From Cyanobacteria bacterium UBA11370 (lineage in GTDB: Bacteria > Cyanobacteriota > Cyanobacteriia > Cyanobacteriales > Coleofasciculaceae), in contig DNGI01000321.1 in NCBI GenBank assembly GCA_003486645.1, positions 42,735 through 106,734 of the forward strand: DNA of 64,000 nucleotides. Direction: 5' to 3'. Within the stretch, counting starts at the first letter, position 1. Each line of letters starts with the position of its first letter. A model generated the notes under the pieces. The model was not told where the DNA came from and made no database searches. It was given only the letters and a program-made list of their open reading frames with translations. Below, piece after piece: positions 37,560 to 45,550 of the stretch. Position numbers and translations under genes: made by a program.

Positions 37560-38345
37560 ATGGAATCTGCACATCTGTCTTTAAGGCTTCCCAAAAAGCT
37601 AATTGTTTTAGGATTAACGTTGTCTGTCACTCTGATACCAATTCCATCCAAAGCTAATTCTTTCGATGAAGTTATTAGTGACGTTCGCGGGAAGTTTAAC
37701 GAAATTGTTGAGCAGTTTGAGGGATATTTTTCGTCTTTAGACACCTATCTCGACCAGGTAGCTGAACAGGTGTTTGGCTCAATTGCAGACGATATTAATG
37801 TTGCCATTGAAGCCGCCACGGGACAAATGGAAATTCCCGATCCGATTACCGCTAGAGAGGTATTAGCGGAGTCATTAGGGCAAGGGGAGAAAGCCGTTTT
37901 GATGGAAAATCCAGTCACGGGAACCAGGCGTGCGGCTAACAAATTAGACCGGGAAATGACTCGTGCAAGCATCGCGTCGGTGTTAGGGGAAGCAGGGCAA
38001 GAGCGTGTGGCATCAGAAATTGAAGGGACAAAAGAGGCTGTGTCTCAAACATCGTCCCTGGCCAACCTAGCTCAGAACATGGATGCGTCGCAAAAAGTCC
38101 TCAAAGCGATCGCGGCTCAAAATGGTCAGATGGCTTCGGTACTGGGACAGCAGCGTATCGATGCCATGCTTGCAAGACAAGATGCCCAATACGCTAATTT
38201 GAACCTCTCCAATATCTCCGAAACCCTGGACGCTGAGGCCAAAGAGCGACGGATGACACTAATGGGGGAAGCGGCTTACGAATTGAGCGCGATCGCAGGC
38301 AATAGTTTGTTAGACACGATACCGACTCAGGGAGAGGAGGACTGA
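37560..38345 (+). CDS. VirB5/TrbJ-like exported coiled-coil protein
   Basis: 261 residues from ATG 37560, preceded by AGGAAAAGGA. The longer frame from 37422 lies within the VirB4 gene and is rejected. Residues 1-31 are a signal peptide (KLIVLGLTLSVTLIPIPSKA with an SKA-N site). The mature part is helical with heptads (FDEVISDVRGKFNEIVEQFE; LAQNMDASQKVLKAIAAQNG), as in TrbJ/VirB5 pilus-tip or assembly proteins. The stop overlaps the next start (TGATG). Call is by position and topology. Confidence 0.6.
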   Translation: MESAHLSLRLPKKLIVLGLTLSVTLIPIPSKANSFDEVISDVRGKFNEIVEQFEGYFSSLDTYLDQVAEQVFGSIADDINVAIEAATGQMEIPDPITAREVLAESLGQGEKAVLMENPVTGTRRAANKLDREMTRASIASVLGEAGQERVASEIEGTKEAVSQTSSLANLAQNMDASQKVLKAIAAQNGQMASVLGQQRIDAMLARQDAQYANLNLSNISETLDAEAKERRMTLMGEAAYELSAIAGNSLLDTIPTQGEED

Positions 38346-38767
38346 TGTGGGGCATAGGAATCAATGGATTTGCACCACCCATCTTGGCCCAAGCAACGAC
38401 TTTGCTAGAACAGGCGCACTCAACTTCAGAAGCCATATCAGCCGGGTTTAATGAGTTGTGGACTGAGGTTCTCAATGGGGGATTGTATGAAGCACTTTGC
38501 GACGTGGGTGTCTTGTTTGCCGTCGCCACTTTAGTTTTGTTCATGGTGCGCTGGACAAAAGCCATGCTCAATGACGAATCCTCCGAAGCCTTTTCCGAAC
38601 TGATTTGGCCGTTGATTGTCGGCGTGTTTCTCTTTAATAATGGCGCACTTCTTGCCCAAAGTACGCTAGTGATGCGCGACTATATCAATTCCGTTAATAA
38701 CTACGTTCTTGAATATACTGCCGCTACCACTGGCATCTCAAGCGGTTCAAGAAGAAACATCTTCTAG
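38345..38767 (+). CDS. VirB6/TrbL-like membrane protein, probably 3'-truncated
   Basis: 140 residues: a periplasmic-looking N-terminus, then LYEALCDVGVLFAVATLVLF and SELIWPLIVGVFLFNNGALL as membrane segments, then a polar part that breaks off in SSGSRRNIF. VirB6/TrbL proteins normally have five or more spans and over 250 residues, so the 3' part is missing. The stop coincides with the left edge of an AT-rich island. The gene is coupled to the VirB5-like gene and would be a membrane pore component if complete. Confidence 0.65.
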   Translation: MWGIGINGFAPPILAQATTLLEQAHSTSEAISAGFNELWTEVLNGGLYEALCDVGVLFAVATLVLFMVRWTKAMLNDESSEAFSELIWPLIVGVFLFNNGALLAQSTLVMRDYINSVNNYVLEYTAATTGISSGSRRNIF

Positions 38768-38866
38768 GATAAGGTGGCTTTAATATTTTTTAAAATCTTA
38801 GTCAACTTTTCCTCTAATGTGGTAAGGTATTACTAAGTTATTATTCCTTTTTTCTACAGACACGGT

Positions 38867-39166
38867 ATGGGTGTAGTACCAGCTATCGGAGCAACAAGTC
38901 TTGGGATAGTGATAGGTTGGCTCATGAGATACTTTCTCTTTAGATTTCAGAGTTTTACCCCTCAAATTCTTGGTAGTTGCATTTCTCTTCTTGTTGGTGG
39001 GGCTGCTATTAAATTTCTAGAAGCCGATAAAACTGTATGGTGGTTTTATCCCACTGGTGTATTAATTGGATTTATTGTTTATAGCGTCATGGGTATTTTA
39101 GCTGGAGGTTCGGCACGAGGAATGATTTACCATACGCCTGCGTCAGAGGATGAAAATAATAAGTAA
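38867..39166 (+). CDS. small hydrophobic membrane protein
   Basis: 99 residues with three or four membrane segments: ATSLGIVIGWLMRYFLF, ILGSCISLLVGGAAIKFL, WFYPTGVLIGFIVYSVMGIL. A glycine-rich end (AGGSARGMIY) and an acidic tail follow. No family recognised. It is the only plus-strand gene of the AT-rich island. Confidence 0.6.
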   Translation: MGVVPAIGATSLGIVIGWLMRYFLFRFQSFTPQILGSCISLLVGGAAIKFLEADKTVWWFYPTGVLIGFIVYSVMGILAGGSARGMIYHTPASEDENNK

Positions 39167-39234
39167 ATAACGACTTAGATATTCTTGTTTGTATAAACAT
39201 ATATCTGATTTATTGAAATAATCGCGCTAGCTGC

Positions 39235-39612
39235 TTAATTAATGTGAAATAAAAATCCTCTACCATTAAACTCTATACAATAACGATTCATTAGATCGCG
39301 TCCAATTACAGCAGCATTTCGGCTCCATCCGTAAACTGTTGCTTCATTAATAACACTTCCATCAAAGTGAATAGCCACAAGATAGGGTAAAGCTCTTATC
39401 TCACTAGAGCCACCGAAGCTTCTTTCTCGTCCATTTGGGGGAAGTTGTAACTCGCTCAGTAAACGCTTAGGTACCATAGTGTAATCTGCACCAGTATCCA
39501 GAAGAGCTTTACAACGAACTTGCTGCTCTCTATTTAAAGGATGAAGTATTAAGATACTTAAGAAAGGCGCATGAGGATGATTGCCCTTTGGCTCATATTG
39601 ATAAGATCCCAC
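39235..39612 (-). CDS. retropepsin-like aspartic protease
   Basis: 125 residues from GTG 39612. The catalytic motif is KALLDTGADYTMVPKRLL (D-T-G), and the second half has AAVIGRDLMNRYCIEFNG, the ILGRD.l element of single-domain retropepsins; such enzymes act as dimers. Related small proteases occur in many cyanobacteria, often next to a DUF5678-like gene, as here (39643-40140), with 30 nt between the two. The pair may be a regulated protease with its inhibitor or substrate, which is inference. Confidence 0.82.
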   Translation of the reverse strand: MGSYQYEPKGNHPHAPFLSILILHPLNREQQVRCKALLDTGADYTMVPKRLLSELQLPPNGRERSFGGSSEIRALPYLVAIHFDGSVINEATVYGWSRNAAVIGRDLMNRYCIEFNGRGFLFHIN

Positions 39613-39642
39613 TAACAGTTCTACTCCTAAAACTAGAGAATA

Positions 39643-40140
39643 CTAAAAGTCTGACGAAAGAAATGGTGTCCAAATTTCTGGAGTAAATTCATCCCGTGAA
39701 ACTTTTTCAATGAACAATGGCTTCATACCATATTTTTCATAGCTACGCATAGCTAATTTCTCCCTATCTTCATCAAAATCTAAGACATTGCCGTTTTCAA
39801 ACAAGACATACTTGTCTTCGTAATGATCCAATAACTCGTGTTTTACTTGATCGAACAGCTTAGCCTGTTTCTCTATGTAAAAAAGCACTTGATTTTCATG
39901 AGTTAATTGTTCTTGGGTTACTGATTCAGATTTTCTTAAATTTGCTAAATTATCAGGCTCCAACTTTTCTCGCCTAAAGAAGAGTTCAGTCTTTGGTATT
40001 TGATTAACTTTACATAATTTTTTTACATTACGTATATAATTCATTCTTTCGCATCCATAACTCACGGGTACAATTTTTGGATACTTTGCCTTCAAACGTT
40101 CAGCTTTTTTGTCTTCTAGCTCGGCAAGTGTTCTAACCAT
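39643..40140 (-). CDS. hypothetical protein with DUF5678-like C-terminus
   Basis: 165 residues. The C-terminal part (ELLDHYEDKYVLFENGNVLD, then EDREKLAMRSYEKYGMKPLF, IEKVSRDEF) fits the pattern of DUF5678-type proteins (W/Y..yvl..dg.vl......kl...a..kyG..plfi..V), which are commonly found just upstream of small retropepsin genes. The N-terminus is a charged helical region. It lies upstream of the protease gene on the same strand. Function unknown. Confidence 0.6.
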   Translation of the reverse strand: MVRTLAELEDKKAERLKAKYPKIVPVSYGCERMNYIRNVKKLCKVNQIPKTELFFRREKLEPDNLANLRKSESVTQEQLTHENQVLFYIEKQAKLFDQVKHELLDHYEDKYVLFENGNVLDFDEDREKLAMRSYEKYGMKPLFIEKVSRDEFTPEIWTPFLSSDF

Positions 40141-40198
40141 ATAATTAGCTCTTACTTTTTAAATCAAAATCGAGAGTAGCAAAACAAATTTAAATTGA

Positions 40199-41104
40199 TT
40201 ATAGCTCAAGAAAGTGTTTTGCGCGAAAATAAGCTGATGAGTACTGTGTATAAGTAAGTTGTTGAATTAAATAAAGTGACAGTACGTCAGCCAGAATATA
40301 CCCAAAACTGACATCTATATCCTCATTAAAGAAATTTTCAGTATGATGATCGAAACACAAAAAACCAAAAATTGCTTTTTGTGGAATGTTAGGTAATTTT
40401 CCTATCTGGAAATGGGACAAAAATCTTTGGTCAAGCTTTTTAGCCAATAACGACATTGGTATTACAAGAGTGGACTTGTAACAAGCTTCGGGCGGCGAAG
40501 GAATTTCTTCCTCTATCCCATTTACAAGAATTACTTTTTTCCAACATTTAATCCATTCTTTGTCATAACTTTTTTTTTCAAGTGCAGATAAATTAGCTTG
40601 GCTTTTATATTGTAATACAGCCTCTTGAATTATCCTTGAATTGCGGTAGCTACCATTTTTAATACCTTCTGGGATGTCATTGCAGATAAAGTATTTTTCT
40701 CCTTGAGCAATACACTGAAAAGCCGTGTTGTCTTGCAGCTTAACATTTTCATCTTTAATATATAATTCAGGTTTTCTATACAGGGTAGTTAAGTATTCAG
40801 CCGCAATAACTTTAATGCAAGCCCTTGGCGAGTTTTTGGCTCTAGGTTGAAAGAATTTAATAGCGTAATTAAAGCTATTATCAAAGGCTTCACAGAAACC
40901 AAGATATAAATATTCTTCCAGTTCGTTAAAATTAGTTTTTATTTCATCAATGTTAACGGGTATTCCATCCTCTAGTTGATTCACTGAGTTCTTAAGTTTT
41001 TTATGCCCCTCGCTTGCCAAAAAAGTGTACTGTGCCAACCCAGCTTGATTGTCACATATATACTCACTTATAAATTTCAAGATCTCGTTTACAGAATGTG
41101 ACAT
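40199..41104 (-). CDS. hypothetical protein, GAF-like sensor fold
   Basis: 301 residues. The N-terminal third is helical. The remainder has features of a GAF domain: an AFQCIAQGEKYFICNDIPEG strand/loop, CYKSTLVIPMSLLA, IFGFLCFDHHTENFFNEDID and VSFGYILADVLSLYLIQQL, the latter two resembling the GvL.ld......F...d......ia..la block. No output domain is present. It is divergent from nothing obvious and lies just inside the right half of the island. GAF-like assignment is by pattern only. It could be a signal-sensing component of a defence or stress module. Confidence 0.5.
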   Translation of the reverse strand: MSHSVNEILKFISEYICDNQAGLAQYTFLASEGHKKLKNSVNQLEDGIPVNIDEIKTNFNELEEYLYLGFCEAFDNSFNYAIKFFQPRAKNSPRACIKVIAAEYLTTLYRKPELYIKDENVKLQDNTAFQCIAQGEKYFICNDIPEGIKNGSYRNSRIIQEAVLQYKSQANLSALEKKSYDKEWIKCWKKVILVNGIEEEIPSPPEACYKSTLVIPMSLLAKKLDQRFLSHFQIGKLPNIPQKAIFGFLCFDHHTENFFNEDIDVSFGYILADVLSLYLIQQLTYTQYSSAYFRAKHFLEL

Positions 41105-41402
41105 AGGAACACTGCAACCACTGAATCTCAGAATCTATTTTTTAGCACAATAGCTAATGATTCTGCCAATACAGATACAACCAACTGAATCTAGCTGTCT
41201 TTATCTCATTAAAAAGCTTTTGTTCTGTGATTTTTTTTGTGAAAGTTTTTGATCAGGCCTCCTTAGTGTAGCTTTAAAGTCTATACACCATTTAAATTAC
41301 ACAACTTTTGACACGAATTCATTCCCCACAGGAATACTTTATCAAAGCTTAATATAAGTTATCTAATAGCTTGGTCGTTTTTATTATAAGCTAGAATAAT
41401 AA

Positions 41403-41894
41403 GTAATAACTCATTGGCAGAGTGCTAATGGTGAGTTGGTGCAGCTAGCAGTTAAGGCGATCGCTATAGATGGGGTAGAGTATGCGGTTCCAGACGGAGT
41501 GATGAGTGTGCGCGGTCAACAGGGTAGTCCATTGGTCGCCTCCAAGCACGAGGACATTGGGGACGAGCTGTTGGGCTATGATGTGACCTTGGGTATTGTG
41601 GGCGGTTTGGCACGAGTTGGGGAGGAACTGACCAGCCCCAAAAGCGAGGAGATTCTTGAAGACGAACGTCCCGATGGTATCATCCGAACTCGCAAGAGTA
41701 CAACCAAGAGCGATCGCAATTTACCGGGTGCTTTTGTTGAGGGAGCGTTCGGGGCATTACAAGAAAGTATTGAGCAAAGAACTCAACAGGCAACCACTGA
41801 AGCAATGGAGCGGGTTAATGAAAACCCGGTGTGGGTTGTGGAGCGGGGAACGGAACTTTACATAGTGGTGGATAGCCGTTTTCAAGTGAATTAG
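41403..41894 (+). pseudogene. VirB10/TrbI-like protein, C-terminal remnant
   Basis: The frame is open from 41403 with no proper start (TTG 41436 is the first possible). Its text SANGELVQLAVKAIAIDGVE, then YAVPDGVMSVRGQQGSPLVA, and the end NPVWVVERGTELYIVVDSRF match the end of VirB10/TrbI proteins, whose last strands are xxV..GT...v.v...f. The N-terminal membrane anchor and proline-rich region are missing at the island border (about 41405-41420). The upstream in-frame codons already read like the VirB10 protein, which shows truncation and not a new gene. The product, if made, would not span the envelope. Confidence 0.75.
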
Positions 41895-41904
41895 GGTTAA
41901 AAAA

Positions 41905-42636
41905 ATGAGTAGAAAATCTAGTTGGAAACAATACTTAAGTGTTGGACTGTTGGCAACGACTGTAACAGCAATTGGCGGTAGTTTTTGCTCACCGTTATTG
42001 GCTCTTTCTGTTCGTCAAATCAGCAGCAATGAGCAGCAGACAATAGACCTGAAAGTCTGGGAGGCTCATGGCATAAACCTTAGCTTTATGAGTCTGGGAG
42101 AAACCATAAGAAAAGTCTGGTTGGATGACCCTTCTCAATTTGTTTTGAACGCTGATGGCTGTCTGGAAAATTTATCGGCTGATTCTTGTCCAGAACCGGG
42201 AGCCAGTGTGTTGCACATTCGCAGAATTAAACCAATTAATTTCCCTGGTTTGCCTCGAACCCCTCCTGGAAGTGGCACTCATTTGACGGTGATTACTCAA
42301 GTAACTAATGGAGGGCGAAAAATTTATAGTTTCCGACTATTGCCTGGATCAGGACAGCCGGAATACAGCACAATTGAGATTACTGCTGCGCCTTTGCCAA
42401 TTAGTAACCAGACTCTGATTGCTAGTATCCGTCAGGGTCTTGAGGTAGCTCAAGAGAATCAGCAAATTTCTCGCAATGACCCTTTATGGAGTCGTATAGA
42501 AACTTTTCTGGGCTTGCTTGAAAATGGTCAAAGTGTAGAACAAGCTGCTGCTCAAGCGCAAATTTCTATGGCGCTAGTGCGCCAATTAAATTCTCTGGGT
42601 GACAGAGGGTTAACAATTCCTAATTCTTCGATTTAG
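41905..42636 (+). CDS. VirB9/TrbG-like secreted protein
   Basis: 243 residues with a signal peptide (YLSVGLLATTVTAIGGSF then CSPLLALS). The mature part has DLKVWEAHGINLSFMSLGET, SVLHIRRIKPINFPG, HLTVITQVTNGGRKIYSFRL, the strand order of VirB9/TrbG (g..i.l...i..v........ l.i.......tnL.v.t..G..Y.f.l). It starts 11 nt after the VirB10 remnant. It would form the outer-membrane-proximal core complex with VirB10 if that partner were intact. Call by topology and pattern. Confidence 0.6.
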   Translation: MSRKSSWKQYLSVGLLATTVTAIGGSFCSPLLALSVRQISSNEQQTIDLKVWEAHGINLSFMSLGETIRKVWLDDPSQFVLNADGCLENLSADSCPEPGASVLHIRRIKPINFPGLPRTPPGSGTHLTVITQVTNGGRKIYSFRLLPGSGQPEYSTIEITAAPLPISNQTLIASIRQGLEVAQENQQISRNDPLWSRIETFLGLLENGQSVEQAAAQAQISMALVRQLNSLGDRGLTIPNSSI

Positions 42637-42905
42637 GCTTCTTTAGTGATTAGATAACATTCAGCGCCATAAAGCGCTGTTTTTTAGTAAGTAGTTAGGC
42701 AGATGGGTTTAATTAAAAATATCCATATGGTCAATGTTGATTAGGAATGAAGCTTTTATTATTGAAATTAAATAAAGATGTCGGCAGGTACTCACGATAT
42801 TGATAGTGAGAGACTCAGACGGTTGAAAAACTTCTTTTCTAACCTAATGTTCTTTCTTTCTCTTGCCTACCTCTGTTAGTTACACATCTCAAATGGAAAT
42901 GCTAT

Positions 42906-44846
42906 ATGATATCTAATCAATCTGACCCATCTAAATTTGAATTACAACTTGCCGAATCTCTTGATGCTAATCGCCTGAATCACCAACAGAATAATTTATA
43001 TCTTAAATGGCAGTTATTTTTGCTACTTGGCTTAATTATTGGATTAGCGCTACACGGGTTTTCATCCTTCCAACCCTGGCGATATTTGAGTTTAACCTGG
43101 GGTATAGAGGCAGCTAGTGCTAACACTCAGCCCCCACAACAGAACGCTAAAATCCCAGTATCCAACTTTAATGGCGCTCCAGTTCCTAATTGGAGCCAAA
43201 TTACCTTTAGCAGTCTACCCGGAATTAGCAGCAGTGGAGCGATTGAGTTGCCTGATGGTCAACTGCGCCAATGGAGTGAAGGGCAACTCCCCAGCGAGTA
43301 TTTGGAATTGGGGGATTTTGAGGACACTTTCAAATTGCAGCGGTTTAATCTGGCGACTATTGAGCAGTTATCGGGTAGTTCCTTGGGTTCTTTTTCCTTA
43401 GCGGATTTAGCGCTAATTGAGTGGCAAACGTTGGGAGATTTGACGGAAGCGATTCCGACTTTGCTGCCATTAAAGGTGGAACAAGTGCCGCCTGTCTATG
43501 ACTTATTATCTCAGTTTCTACCTAGAAGATTTAACCCAAACATGACGGTTGCTGAAATATTGCAACAGTTTCCCCAAGCTGAGTTTTTGAGTATGGGAGA
43601 ACTGAATTTAGCCAACTACAACCTGTTGGATATTCCCGGAATTGACCTAGCAACCCTAGAGAGTTTTCATAACTGGCAAGATACCTTAATTGGTAAAGTT
43701 CCTGGATTAGACCAAGTGCCGTTTGACCAGTTTCCCTTATCATCTGCACCCGTGGGAAGTGCCGTCGGTAAGGTTGACCTAGTACTCCAAGAATCAGAAA
43801 GCGATCGCTATCGTTCAATTAGCGGTGGCGACCAAGTAGGATTCAACGTTCCCTGCGATACCAACTGCGGCCATATTGAATTAGAAGGGACTGGTAAGAT
43901 TCAAGGCACTCACTGGATTAGTGGCAAATTTCAGGAGGTCGAGGGAGGATTTGGAGTCCTCAAAGCCCTCAATAACGCTAAGGAACCTACGGGTCGTCAT
44001 CCCTTTGGCAAGGCGTTCAAAGTAGTGGTCTGGGAAACCGATGAAGCCTCTGGCATTATGCAGCAGGCGATATTTTTCCGCATCTGCAAGCGGGGAATTC
44101 CTGACCTGGGTTGTTCGCCCTATTTTATCGGTCCAGTACCTTTTATAACCTACAGGGAAACTGATTCCATCTTTTTGGGTTCTCCCATGAATCCTCCGGG
44201 TGGCGACGGCGGTTCTCGTCCGGCTTTATCAGGTGCAGCCAGAAGTGCAACTGAACCTCCAACTGAAAACTCAACTGAAGGTGCATTAGCTACTCCTCCA
44301 ACTTCACCAACTCTGTCCAATACGACTGCTGGTTCGGTTGACTTGAGTGCAGTCGCTGAGGCATTGGTAGCAGTGGATGGGATGTCAGGTCAAGCTACTG
44401 GGGATTATGGGGCGGTAGCGCAAACAGTATGCTTCCTTAATTATTGCACCTCAGCACTGGGACGTTACGGGTTGTCAAGTCAGCAGCCAGAGGTTCGTGC
44501 CGCTATCCAGCAAGCGGAAGGGGGTACAGAAGTACTCTCGCGCTTGGATGCTGGGGAAATAGTAAGTGAACCAGAATTGCTGGCGGTATTTCCCCAAGCT
44601 ACTCAAGATCAGGTTTTAATAGCCCAACTGCAAACCTTATTAGAGATTGCCAGGGAACAAACCGATTATACAACCGGGAGACCCTTTACAGGCGATCGCC
44701 TAATAGAGCGCACGGCACAGATTTATTTGGGTGGGGTGGCTGTACCGCCTGATGCTGCCATTAGCACAGCCTCATTGATCACAGTTCGGGGTTATGGCAG
44801 TGAAGTGTTGGCTCGTTACCAGCGCTATCGGCGTAAAGGAGATTGA
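42906..44846 (+). CDS. hypothetical membrane-anchored protein of the transfer cluster
   Basis: 646 residues. One membrane segment (WQLFLLLGLIIGLALHGF) near residue 42 and a long extracytoplasmic part. It contains repeats of small Leu-rich units (e.g. LADLALIEWQTLGDL, LSMGELNLANYNLLDIPGID), a GF.VPCDTNCGHIELEG strand cluster with paired cysteines, and a Ser/Thr/Pro-rich linker (STEGALATPPTSPTLSN). No known catalytic motif. It lies between VirB9-like and VirD4-like genes and so is probably a structural or surface factor of the conjugation apparatus. The 269 nt before it holds no gene. Confidence 0.55.
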   Translation: MISNQSDPSKFELQLAESLDANRLNHQQNNLYLKWQLFLLLGLIIGLALHGFSSFQPWRYLSLTWGIEAASANTQPPQQNAKIPVSNFNGAPVPNWSQITFSSLPGISSSGAIELPDGQLRQWSEGQLPSEYLELGDFEDTFKLQRFNLATIEQLSGSSLGSFSLADLALIEWQTLGDLTEAIPTLLPLKVEQVPPVYDLLSQFLPRRFNPNMTVAEILQQFPQAEFLSMGELNLANYNLLDIPGIDLATLESFHNWQDTLIGKVPGLDQVPFDQFPLSSAPVGSAVGKVDLVLQESESDRYRSISGGDQVGFNVPCDTNCGHIELEGTGKIQGTHWISGKFQEVEGGFGVLKALNNAKEPTGRHPFGKAFKVVVWETDEASGIMQQAIFFRICKRGIPDLGCSPYFIGPVPFITYRETDSIFLGSPMNPPGGDGGSRPALSGAARSATEPPTENSTEGALATPPTSPTLSNTTAGSVDLSAVAEALVAVDGMSGQATGDYGAVAQTVCFLNYCTSALGRYGLSSQQPEVRAAIQQAEGGTEVLSRLDAGEIVSEPELLAVFPQATQDQVLIAQLQTLLEIAREQTDYTTGRPFTGDRLIERTAQIYLGGVAVPPDAAISTASLITVRGYGSEVLARYQRYRRKGD

Positions 44847-44854
44847 CCTTTTTT

Positions 44855-44898
44855 GAATTCAAAATTCAAAATGAAGAAATTCAAAATGAAGAAATTCC
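44855..44898. repeat. AATTCAAAAT-type tandem heptamer repeat
   Basis: GAATTCAAAATTCAAAATGA is followed by AGAAATTCAAAATGAAG, a run of the AT-rich short tandem units common in cyanobacterial genomes. Similar runs occur at 15074-15089, 51611-51640 and 63142-63175. It lies between two genes and has no recognised function. Confidence 0.6.
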
Positions 44899-44971
44899 GG
44901 AAAATTTAATCATTTTTAATTTGGGGTACAAGCCCCCAGTAATTGTAATTTTGAATTAGGAGCGAAGCTAG

Positions 44972-45550
44972 ATGATGGTGTTATCTAAGTATAAAAACCC
45001 TAAAATACGGGTTTTATTAATATTGGTTTTTGGCTTAAGTGCAGCAATCGGGCTTTCGGTTGTTTCACGAGGCAGGCTTGATAGTAACCAGCCGCAGAAT
45101 TGGCAGGGTGTGTCCAAAATTGATGCGGAATTACTCCAACAGGTAGTAAAGGAAAATTACTTTGAATCAGCCGAAAATCACCCATTTACCCGGATGACAT
45201 TTCTGAAGATTCAACCATCTAAGCAATCCTCACCCCTATTTATCTTTGATTTTAATGAACCCCAACTATGTGGCAAGGGTGGATGCTTATTTGCTGGCTA
45301 CATCAGGGATTTAGACACAGCAGCTTACAAACAAGTGCTGCGGGTACTTTTACCAAAACCTTTTGGTACTTCGCCTCGCATTTCTCTCATCGAAAGCCGA
45401 AAACACCAAAGCATTAACTGCTTAAATGTTTCCCTTAGTGTTCGGCAAGAATCCGAGACATTTCAGAACTTGTCCTATTGCTATAACGGCAATAATTTCG
45501 TGCAAGTTAATCGGGAATACGTAATTCAAACTATCGAGGATGAATCGTGA
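44972..45550 (+). CDS. hypothetical secreted protein, transfer cluster
   Basis: 192 residues with an N-terminal membrane or signal segment (RVLLILVFGLSAAIGLSVVS). The mature part has CGKGGCLFAGYIRDLD, a short cysteine pair. Its stop overlaps the GTG start of the VirD4-like gene (GTGA, 45547-45550), so it is part of the transfer operon. No family recognised. Confidence 0.6.
   Translation: MMVLSKYKNPKIRVLLILVFGLSAAIGLSVVSRGRLDSNQPQNWQGVSKIDAELLQQVVKENYFESAENHPFTRMTFLKIQPSKQSSPLFIFDFNEPQLCGKGGCLFAGYIRDLDTAAYKQVLRVLLPKPFGTSPRISLIESRKHQSINCLNVSLSVRQESETFQNLSYCYNGNNFVQVNREYVIQTIEDES

Larger units (their letters stand above)
38768..41414. mobile_element. AT-rich island interrupting the type IV secretion cluster
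   Basis: About 2.65 kb whose base composition drops sharply below its neighbours and which contains no HIP1 (GCGATCGC) site, while sites resume at 41456. The left edge cuts the VirB6-like gene and the right edge lies within a VirB10-like frame. It carries one plus-strand and three minus-strand genes. No transposase, integrase or flanking repeat is visible, so a deletion-replacement event is likely. The 41105-41414 part is AT-rich and holds nothing I recognise. Confidence 0.7.

Noticed and set aside
44905-44945. GGGG...CCCC hairpin (GGGGTACAAGCCCC) as a terminator before the 44972 gene
   Set aside because: Only 4-bp arms, and the following T-run is on the wrong side for the transcript direction.
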